From: Galeruca laticollis
Taxonomy: Eukaryota; Arthropoda; Insecta; Coleoptera; Chrysomelidae
Assembly (NCBI GenBank): GCA_963921935.1
Contig: OY998180.1
Coordinates: forward strand, 85,867,139-85,931,138
Length of the DNA: 64,000 nucleotides
Direction of reading: 5' to 3'
The translations under genes and the position numbers were made by a program. Numbering within the stretch: the first letter of the stretch is position 1; each line of letters opens with the position of its first letter. Below the pieces are notes generated by a model. That model did no database searches. It was given only the letters and a program-made list of their open reading frames with translations, and was not told the DNA's origin. Positions 56,228 to 64,000 of the stretch are shown here, in pieces.

Positions 56228-59200
56228 TTGTTTACCTTCACTTCCTTAATTCAGTGGAATATAAATGGGTACTATACCCACCTAGAAAACTTGCAATTAA
56301 TAATTTCAAAGTACAAGCCCATGCTAATATGCCTACAAGAAACCAATTTCAAAAACAATAGAATCCATAATCTAAAAAATTATAATTGTTTCTCTAAAAA
56401 TCGAGAAAATGCAAGAATAGTCAGTGGAGGTGTAGCAACATATATTAGAAATACAATAGATGCAACATCAATTCATCTAAAAACTACTATTGAAGCAGTC
56501 GCCGTTAGAGTGAAAGATACAATGACCTTTTCATTGTGCAACATATACATTCCCCCAAATCAGGAACCTTCTACAGAAGAACTCACTGAGCTGCTGAGCC
56601 AAATTCCAGCTCCTCAGATAATAGTGGGAGACTTTAATGCCCACAACTATATCTGGGGCTCTACTAAGCAGACACCTTTGGGAAAAAAAATTGAAAATCT
56701 ATTAGAAAAGTACAATCTTAACCTCCTAAATGACGGCCAAAAAACCAGACATGACATAAGAACTGGTGAAGATTCAGCAATCGACCTAACAATATGTCAC
56801 CCATCTCTCTCACAAATACTTAATTGGGATGTATCAACGTATTTATATGATAGTGACCACTATCCCATAATAATTAGCAGCGAACCGGAAAATACACCGG
56901 ACCCAATACCAAAATGGAAAATAAAATCAGCAAATTGGAACGAATTCCAAGAATTTATACAAGAAAATCTACACGAGTTAAAGGAAGATGCGGATATTGA
57001 TCAAGAAGTACACTTTATCACAGAATTAATAACGCAATCAGCAGATAATCATATTGGACGGTACGAACACAACAACAAACACCAAACGGTTCCCTGGTGG
57101 AACTTGGACTGCAAAGAGGCTGTGAAGAAATCGAAAGAAGCTTTTAACAGATTCAAAAGAAGCAAGACGGAACAAAATTCAATTGAATTCAAACGATTGA
57201 GAGCCAAAGCCAGATACACAATAAAAAAAGCGAAACGGGAATCATGGAAAGAGTATGTTTCAACAATAAACAGCTCAACTCCAATGTCCACTATATGGGA
57301 AAAAGTCAAAAGGATATCCAAACCAAAACAATCCAATACAATAAACTTCCTGGAGATAAATAACACTATTTATAAAAACCGAAATGAAATAACAAACATC
57401 TTATCAAGTGAATATCAAAAAAACTCAAGCAACTCAAACTACACACCAGATTTTTTGAATCATAAAAACAAAGCAGAGCAGCAAGAAATTGACTATAATA
57501 ATAATAACCAGCAAACGAACAGTTTGAACTATGCAATAACCATTGACGAACTTGAAAATTCACTCCAAAACTCTAAAAACTCCAGCCCGGGTCCTGATAA
57601 TATTCCACTCATTTTTCTAAGAAATCTAAGTAAACAAACCAAAGAACATTTACTAAAGATATATAACCTGATCTTAACAAAGAAAGTATATCCCAGAGCA
57701 TGGACAGTTTCCATTATAATTCCCATTCCTAAGCCAAGTAAAGCGAAATCAGATCCAGAAACATATAGACCAATTTCACTCACCTGTAGCATGGGAAAAG
57801 TTCTTGAGAAGATCATTAATAACAGACTTTTATGGCACCTAGAATCAGAAAAACTAATCATACCCGAACAGTGTGGTTTCCGTAAAAATCGCTCCACGTT
57901 AGACAATCTTATAGATCTAGAATCTGAGATCCACGAGGCCTTTGCAATAAAGCAGCACTGCATCGGAGTATTTTTTGATATTCGTAAAGCCTACGATACA
58001 GTCTGGAAATACTCAATAATCAAAACTCTTTACGACTGGTCAATACGGGGTAACATATTGAAATATATATCGAACTTTCTTGATCAACGACAGTACCAAG
58101 TACGAGTAGATGGCGTATACTCACAGCTGAACACCCAAGAAAACGGCATTCCACAAGGGTCAAATCTCAGCACGACATTATTTCTCATAGCAATAAATTC
58201 AATTATAGCAAACTGTAAATCACCCGTGAAATGCAGACTATATGCAGATGACCTGGTTATCTATTGCAGAGGGAAAAATATGACTACAATACATAAAACC
58301 ATCGAACAAACAATAGCTACAATAGAGGATTGGTCAAAAACAAGTGGACTGCGTTTCAACACGACAAAAACCAAAGCTTTATGTTTCTCGAAAAGGACTC
58401 AACCACAACTTGAAAACTTGTACCTTTATGGACAGAAAATAGAATATGTGAGAGAAATAAGTTTTCTAGGAATGATACTCGACCAAAAGCTGACATGGAA
58501 ATCACACATTCTGACATTGAAGAAAAAATGCCAACCTGGAATTAATTTACTCAGATCACTAGCATTCAAAAACTGGGGCGCAGACTACTCAAGTTTACTG
58601 CACATCTATAAATCATTGATCAGATCAAAACTTGACTATGGAGCGATTGCCTATAACTCTGCCAACAAAAGCCTTCTTCAGTCAGTGGAAGTTATACAAA
58701 ACACAGCTCTTCGCATCTGTTTGGGTGCCCATCGTACAAGTCCTATCCAAAGCTTACATTGGGAGACTGGAGAGTTACCGCTTTCTTACAGAAGAGAATA
58801 TCTAAGCATCTCTTATGCTGTCTCTGTAATATCAAACAAAAGAAATCCAGTAGCTCACAACGTCTTATCTGATCGTTTTAAAGCCAAATTTTTATCCAGC
58901 TCAACTACTCCTCCTTTCTATCACAGAGTCAAAACATATTTAAACAAAATAAATTCGCATTTCTCAAATATTTATGACGTCCCATCAATAAATTATCCTC
59001 CTCCATGGACAATAACACTCCCTATCCTAGACCTAAGCCTCGCCTACCTTAATAAATCAGAGACTCTAACAGCCAGAATGAAACAAGAATTCCTAAGAGC
59101 CTTAAATAAATACGGTAGCATTTATAAGGTATACACAGATGCTTCAAAAAACCAAGATGAAATTGGGGCTGCCTTCTACTCCGAGGACTTTTCGAAATCC

Positions 59201-59926
59201 TACATACTCCCACCCTTCACATCTATTCATTCAGCTGAATTATTCGCCATCTTAGAAGCACTCAAGAAAATCCAGAAAATCAAGCATAAAAATGTCCTTT
59301 TAATATCTGACTCTCAAAGTTCACTAACAGCACTTCGTCAACTGTACTCTAATCACCCTATAGCCATACTGATCAAGAAAGAGCTACAGAATTGCAGAAA
59401 CAGCAGCATACATATTAAATTCATGTGGGTCCCATCCCATACTGGAATAGAAGGGAATGAGAGAGTAGATCAAATAGCAAAAAATGCATTCACCAATCAA
59501 CAATCAGAAAGGAACGATTTTACCGTACATACTGATTTGAAAGCGTTCTACAAGAGCAAAATCTACGATAAATGGCAGGAAGAAGCAAGACATAACCAAC
59601 ACAAATCATTTGAAGTCACTACAAATACTCACGGTTGGAACTGTAAAAACATAAATAGAAGAGAACAAGTGATCCTTTCTCGTATTCGAATCGGTCATAC
59701 GCGCATCACACACGACTACTTACTAGCAGGAAAAAATAAACCAATGTGCGAAATGTGTAACAGTGAGTTAACCGTGAAACACCTGGTAATCGAATGTGCG
59801 AAATACGACAAGGAACGGAAAAAGAATCAACTACCACTATCACTAAAAAAACTATTACAAGAAAAGCAAGAAACTAAAAAACTTTTAAACTACCTAAAAG
59901 ACTGCAAATTAAGTAGCAAAATATAG
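56228..59926 (+). CDS. LINE ORF2: APE endonuclease, reverse transcriptase, RNase H, CCHC
   Basis: 1232 codons counted from TTG 56228. Endonuclease: IQWNINGY (8-15), LQETN (36-40), VGDFNAHN (133-140), DSDHYPI (208-214). RT: SPGPDNIP (453-460), YRPISLTCSMGKVLEKII (513-530), FDIRKAYD (583-590), GIPQGSNLSTTLF (640-652), LYADDLVIY (671-679). RNase H: catalytic Asp971 (YTDASKN), Glu1004 (HSAELFA), Asp1028 (SDSQSS) and Asp1081 after PSHTGIEGNE. C-terminal CCHC at 1174-1190 (C-x2-C-x7-H-x4-C). The order EN-RT-RNase H-CCHC is that of the I/Nimb group. It carries out target-primed reverse transcription. There is no ATG upstream of the endonuclease in this frame (the first Met is residue 32), so translation probably depends on reinitiation or recoding after ORF1. 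Confidence 0.93.
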   Translation: MFTFTSLIQWNINGYYTHLENLQLIISKYKPMLICLQETNFKNNRIHNLKNYNCFSKNRENARIVSGGVATYIRNTIDATSIHLKTTIEAVAVRVKDTMTFSLCNIYIPPNQEPSTEELTELLSQIPAPQIIVGDFNAHNYIWGSTKQTPLGKKIENLLEKYNLNLLNDGQKTRHDIRTGEDSAIDLTICHPSLSQILNWDVSTYLYDSDHYPIIISSEPENTPDPIPKWKIKSANWNEFQEFIQENLHELKEDADIDQEVHFITELITQSADNHIGRYEHNNKHQTVPWWNLDCKEAVKKSKEAFNRFKRSKTEQNSIEFKRLRAKARYTIKKAKRESWKEYVSTINSSTPMSTIWEKVKRISKPKQSNTINFLEINNTIYKNRNEITNILSSEYQKNSSNSNYTPDFLNHKNKAEQQEIDYNNNNQQTNSLNYAITIDELENSLQNSKNSSPGPDNIPLIFLRNLSKQTKEHLLKIYNLILTKKVYPRAWTVSIIIPIPKPSKAKSDPETYRPISLTCSMGKVLEKIINNRLLWHLESEKLIIPEQCGFRKNRSTLDNLIDLESEIHEAFAIKQHCIGVFFDIRKAYDTVWKYSIIKTLYDWSIRGNILKYISNFLDQRQYQVRVDGVYSQLNTQENGIPQGSNLSTTLFLIAINSIIANCKSPVKCRLYADDLVIYCRGKNMTTIHKTIEQTIATIEDWSKTSGLRFNTTKTKALCFSKRTQPQLENLYLYGQKIEYVREISFLGMILDQKLTWKSHILTLKKKCQPGINLLRSLAFKNWGADYSSLLHIYKSLIRSKLDYGAIAYNSANKSLLQSVEVIQNTALRICLGAHRTSPIQSLHWETGELPLSYRREYLSISYAVSVISNKRNPVAHNVLSDRFKAKFLSSSTTPPFYHRVKTYLNKINSHFSNIYDVPSINYPPPWTITLPILDLSLAYLNKSETLTARMKQEFLRALNKYGSIYKVYTDASKNQDEIGAAFYSEDFSKSYILPPFTSIHSAELFAILEALKKIQKIKHKNVLLISDSQSSLTALRQLYSNHPIAILIKKELQNCRNSSIHIKFMWVPSHTGIEGNERVDQIAKNAFTNQQSERNDFTVHTDLKAFYKSKIYDKWQEEARHNQHKSFEVTTNTHGWNCKNINRREQVILSRIRIGHTRITHDYLLAGKNKPMCEMCNSELTVKHLVIECAKYDKERKKNQLPLSLKKLLQEKQETKKLLNYLKDCKLSSKI

Positions 59927-60020
59927 AGACTATAACCAAGCTACAATAAGTGAACTTCCATCATTTTAACACACTAATAACCCTACGTGGTTGATGCGAT
60001 TGATATATAAAAAAAACAAA

Positions 60021-60034
60021 AATCCCAAATAAGG
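60021..60034. repeat. LINE target-site duplication, right
   Basis: AATCCCAAATAAGG, identical to 54696-54709. It follows the A-rich 3' tail. Confidence 0.93.
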
Positions 60035-60349
60035 TTAACCCCCTCTTACACTATTAAGGTCGGTATAACGAGAATCGAACCCAAAAAAATAAGTTAAGAG
60101 ACTTATCAAGTAGGTATAATAAGGAATAATATTGTTAATCAAAAATATCGAAGGTCTCTTCTCAGTCATGGAATGCATTAACCAGAACAAATGTGCGTAA
60201 AGGATACAATTGAATTTATTTATCAATAATAAGAAAATAAATATTCAGAAATTTGTCTTTGATCAAAATAAAACACGGTAATAAATAGTTTTGACAATAC
60301 TTATACGATAGATCTCAATAACAAGAAAGAATGGCGATGAATAGATTAC

Positions 60350-61800
60350 AGTTGACATGGGACAACCAATTCCAAACGAAAGAATCTCAAATCAAGAGAC
60401 ATTCCTACATAAACATCACTGAAATAAGAACAGAGACAGGATAATAGTCCAATGAACAAGGTATTGGCAACTAAATCAATACATTGATAGGAAAAGTCAA
60501 AATTCAAAAGGTAAGGCGATGTTTATATCAATAAAAATATCCAAATCCATCAAACACCCGTTGTGCAATAATACACGTATTAAAATTACGAATAATAGTA
60601 TATTAAGTACCAAGTGTCAAAACGGTTACTTTAGTCACGACTTTTACTAGGCACGAGTGAAGCGAAGCGGAACGAGTTCATTGTGGAACGAGTGACTAAA
60701 GACGTTTTTAACACGAGGTACTTACTATACTTTTTCTTCGCCCGCGGGAAGGAGAACATTATATTATATTTGAATTATATTCATTACATGACGGACGATG
60801 ACTGACAGCTGACTGATAAATCAAATGACGCAGAATAAAAAATACTCATGGAATATGAAATTTAACATACAAAACATACACTTGATTTGACGTTTAAAAA
60901 ACAAAAGATAAACGATATGTGACTTTTCGTATTTTGAACACTAGTGTTTAAAGAGTCGTTTTGTGCATGTCAAACCCGTGTTCAAAGTGCGGTTTTAGTA
61001 GCGGAAGTACAAAAAGTTATTTTAAAAAAATTATTGTAGAAAGATTATTTAAAAAACCCCATCCCTTGAAGGGAATATTGTGGATTAAACGTTTACATGA
61101 TGGAAGAAATGAAGTCGTCAAGCCAACACATGTAATTGTATACACTGAATAACAATGTAAGAATGACATAAATCCTGTTGACATAGAAAATTATTTCCAA
61201 GAACTGAAGATCAGGAGAAAACCCGCTCCTAACCTGAATGAAGTAATCGCGATAAGAAACACTGTTATAACAATACACTGATACGAGAACTCTAGCCTAA
61301 TTAAACTATTAATGTCGGTCTGATGAGAACCGGTCCCAGTAAAATGGCTAAGTGGCTCATCACGACAATATGTGAAAGTCAATAATTATATATTCAAATT
61401 ATCAACCCAAGAAAGAAGAAGGAGGATAGTCTAATGAGAACCCACTCCCAATTCGAATCCAATAAACCTGATCATTGCCAAACAAATTTGTTCCAATTTG
61501 AAGTATAAATTCAATAGAGAATCTAAAACTAACACCTGTATTAAGTCCAATCTAATGGGAACCAAATCCAAAATTTAAGTTTAGAAACCATCCTAACTAC
61601 AACGAAACAGCCTATCCCAACCATTGAAAGAAAAACCAATTCAAGAGGACAGTCTAATGAGAACCAACTCTGATCCGAATCAAGCAACCGTGCTAAGGAG
61701 TGTAAACTTGAACTCCGAACACAATATTAAGCCCAGTCCAATGGAGACAAAACTAAAACAATAAGCAAAGCAGCTAGTCAAGAAATAAACAACTAAATGA
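60350..61800. repeat. Diverged repeats of about 100 bp (AGTCTAATGAGAACC family)
   Basis: Copies of the pattern (C)AGTCTAATGAGAACCAACTC followed by GAATCAA..AACCGTGATAAGGA recur near 61430, 61548, 61650 and 61732, and at 50590 in another part of the window. They are probably degraded tandem units of a PLE terminal region. Confidence 0.65.
60597..60740. repeat. MITE-like hairpin
   Basis: TAGTATATTAAGTACCAAGT ... TTTAGTCAC pairs with GTGACTAAA ... GTACTTACTATACTTTT. The loop contains CACGAGTGAAGCGAAGCGG. Confidence 0.75.
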
Positions 61801-61989
61801 GGGGTAAACCGTTTTCATACCAAAGTATGTTGAAAGGTTTAATATTATGAACAAGAAGAAGTGTCTAGAAATCTGAAATCACATTAAGCTACAACAGATT
61901 TCGAGAAATAACCAAATTTACAATAAGTAGTATTTGCAATAAGTGAAATGAGTTTGTTAAAATTCAGTATTCAGAACTTCAGCCTTCTA

Positions 61990-62720
61990 TGAAGTGGGAT
62001 GTAAGATCTATTCATCTTAACTTGAATGTTTAAACAAAAGTTGTTGACCAACTATTTATTATGTATATGTCCTCAAGAAAATCAAATCAATTGTAATTCC
62101 TATTGGTGACCTCACGTAAAACTTCTAAATGTCTATTAGGGCTAAAGTTATGTTTGTTGAATCAGAAATGATGACAAAAGAAGAATTCTTATTTGGATTC
62201 AAATGTTCAGATAAACGAGTTTTCAAAGTTCTACCTATGTAGGCTGCTTCACAGTCAGTCTATATACGAGTATACCACTTTTTAAAAACCTATGAATCGT
62301 TCTTGGAATTAACCAAATGTCTACCTATAGTATTAGAGGTTTTGACAGAAATCTTTATATTTTCCATATAATTGTTAAACAACTAGATATTTTGTTCGAA
62401 ATATTGTTATTCGTGAAAGGTCAATGATGTGTGAATTATATTGGTTATTAACTGCTATCTGTTTCAAAATGTTTACTTCTGTATCATAATCAAAGGAAAA
62501 TTTAAAAGTATGTGGATGTAACAGTTAAAAGCTGCCATCTTATGTTGGCGTGGATGACAAGAGAGACTTGAGATAACATGGTCTGTTTGTGTAGGTTTCC
62601 TGTATATACTGTAAGTTAATATGCTAGAATATTTATAGATTGTGATGTCCAAAAAATGCAATCTATTGTTTATCTAGGGATGGTGTTTCTTTAAAATGAA
62701 CTTTATTGGAAATTTCAATA
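61990..62720 (-). pseudogene. Penelope-like RT C-terminus and GIY-YIG remnant
   Basis: On the minus strand, 62473-62661 reads FLDITIYKYSSILTYSIYRK, then PTQTDHVI and CHPRQHKMAAFNCYIHILLN, the conserved PLE block after the RT palm. Further down, near 62260, DCEAAYIGRTLKTRLSEHL gives the YIG half of the nuclease with its Arg and the EH pair. Multiple stops and frame changes make it clearly dead. It belongs to a different subfamily from the PLE at 8.7-11.7 kb, whose sequence in the same places is quite different. Confidence 0.82.
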
Positions 62721-63320
62721 CGTATATTATTGCACAATATGTTTGATGGATTTGGATGTTTTTATGTATATAATTTTGTATTTCTTGACATGTTAGAAAC
62801 CTCCCCTTACTTTTTGATTCTTGACTTTCCATATTAATTTATTAGTTTATTTGCCAATTGGACTATGGAATATTCCTATTTCAGTGGTATTTATGTAGTA
62901 ATGTCCCTGTGGATTTCATAACTTTTCGTTTGGAATTGATTGTCCCATGTCATCTGTTCATCGCCATTCTTTCTGTGTATTGAGTTTCATTTGGATCATA
63001 CACAAACTTCTGAATATTTATTATTGTTCCATTGATAAATAAATTCACTTGTATCCTTTACGTACATTTGTTCTGGTTAATTCATTCCATGCCTGAGAAG
63101 AGACCTTTGATATTTTTGATTAACAATATTAATCCTTAACATACTTACTTGATAAGTCTTTTAACTTATTACTTTTCCGCCCAACCTATCTAATATGCTA
63201 AAAAATTATTGGTTTACCCTAAAAAAATTGGAATTTTGAAAAAAAAATTTGAGTTATTTTTACGTTTTCCATCAACAACAACACGAAAAAACGGTTTTTA
63301 GAAAAAAAATCCTGTGTGTA

Positions 63321-63350
63321 TGTCGTCGTCGTCGTCGTTGTCGTCGGCCA
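63321..63350. repeat. GTC microsatellite
   Basis: Roughly ten GTC units with interruptions, next to the start of the satellite. Confidence 0.85.
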
Positions 63351-63368
63351 CTTTTCCATACACGTCTT

Positions 63369-64000
63369 GTTAGCACGATACAGCCTCCGGAGTGCAATAA
63401 GTCACCAACTTTAAGATTGAATATTGTGAATGACATATCTCAGACGAACCCTATTGATTTTCAGCTCACCAGAGCTAGTACAGCGGGTGCTATGGTACTT
63501 CAAGTATGACATTTTGTAATTTTTTGAGATATTTCAGTTTGTTAGCACGATACAGCCTCCATAGTTCAACAAGACACCAATTTTGTGATTGAATATTATT
63601 CAGGACATCTCACAGATGAATCCTACCGATTTTCAGCTCACCAGAGCCAATACAACAGGTACTACAGTACTTTAAGAACGATATTTTTATCATTTTTGGA
63701 GACATTTCAATTTATTAGCACGATACAGCCTCCGGAGTATATACAAGTGACCAATTTTATGATTGAATATTATTCAGAGCATCTCAAAGATAAACTCTAT
63801 TGATATTCAGCTCACTTGAGCCAGCATAACGGGTGCTATGGTACTTGAAGTACTAAATTTTTGTCATTTTTGAAAAATTTTCAGTTTGTTAGCACGATAC
63901 AGCCTCCAGAGAGTATAGGATGGATCAATTTTATGATTGAATACTGTTCAAGGTGTCTCACAGATGCACCCTATTGATTTTGAGTTGACTAGAGCGAGTA
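63369..64000. repeat. Satellite of about 173 bp, running off the window
   Basis: Monomers start (G/A)TTAGCACGATACAGCCTCC at about 63369, 63541, 63714 and 63888. Each then has a TGATTGAATATT block and a GATTTTCAGCTCACCAGAGC block. Divergence between monomers is moderate. The last is cut by the window end, so the array continues. Confidence 0.95.

Larger units (their letters stand above)
54710..60020 (+). mobile_element. Full-length I-group LINE, both ORFs intact
   Basis: 5.3 kb, bounded by a perfect 14-bp target-site duplication AATCCCAAATAAGG at 54696-54709 and 60021-60034. It has a 5' leader of about 190 bp, ORF1 and ORF2 abutting, and a 94-bp 3' UTR ending ...GATGCGATTGATATATAAAA followed by A-rich sequence. 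The intact ORFs and the perfect duplication suggest a recent insertion. Confidence 0.95.
60086..63176 (-). mobile_element. Decayed Penelope-like element with inverted arms
   Basis: 60086-60385 and 62920-63176 are reverse complements (shared ACTTATCAAGTA, TTGTTAATCAAAAATATC, GGTCTCTTCTCAG, AACCAGAACAAATGT, GAAAGAATGGCGATGAA, GACATGGGACAA). Between them are a minus-strand PLE RT/GIY-YIG remnant (61990-62720) and degenerate repeats. Inverted copies of the 5' region at the far end are a known PLE arrangement. A hairpin and several diverged repeats about 100 bp long complicate the interior. Confidence 0.75.

Noticed and set aside
57049..57963. Minus-strand frames of 65-144 codons inside the LINE
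   Set aside because: Antisense shadows of ORF2, whose plus-strand frame has all expected motifs.

Overview
This window looks like intergenic, transposon-packed DNA from an arthropod, most likely an insect. It is AT-rich and carries long (TA)n microsatellites. The recognisable coding remains all belong to eukaryotic mobile elements: RTE-like, Jockey/CR1-like and I-group LINEs, Penelope-like elements, Ty3/Gypsy and BEL/Pao LTR elements, Tc1/mariner DD41D, pogo, piggyBac, MULE and Crypton. Two of the transposase genes have spliceosomal introns. I found no convincing host gene, tRNA, rRNA or bacterial feature.

Layout. 1-8.6 kb: a decayed RTE-like LINE (minus strand) split by a complete but inactivated DD41D element with TIRs of about 440 bp. 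8.6-17.1 kb: a chain of three unrelated elements joined by (TA)n tracts: a Penelope-like element (PLE) with RT and GIY-YIG, an intron-containing DDE transposon, and a 351-bp tandem array whose monomers carry a type I hammerhead ribozyme (retrozyme-like). 17.1-20.4 kb: LINE fragments, a solo LTR and a mariner N-terminal fragment. 23.9-29.0 kb: a BEL/Pao element with both LTRs and a gutted interior. 30-31.4 kb: a pogo remnant. 32.2-33.7 kb: a large composite palindrome. 34.0-37.1 kb: an I-group LINE joined to a Gypsy integrase fragment. 37.7-40.2 kb: an internally deleted Gypsy element whose last ORF joins integrase to a TARG1-like macro domain and a CCCH zinc finger. 40.2-48.1 kb: a LINE split by a pogo element that is itself split by a piggyBac and a Crypton. 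50.3-54.0 kb: a hammerhead-like motif and a Mutator-like/YqaJ transposon gene with a recognisable intron. 54.7-60.0 kb: a full-length I-group LINE with two intact ORFs and a 14-bp target-site duplication, the best candidate for a recently active element. 60-64 kb: Penelope-like remains with inverted arms and the start of a satellite of about 173 bp.

The elements do not form a pathway. The nesting gives a relative chronology: RTE LINE older than the DD41D element; the split LINE older than pogo, which is older than piggyBac and Crypton. The most unusual items are the hammerhead-bearing array, which sits a few kilobases from a Penelope-type reverse transcriptase (the enzyme class proposed to mobilise animal retrozymes), and the macro-domain/CCCH module in a Gypsy element.
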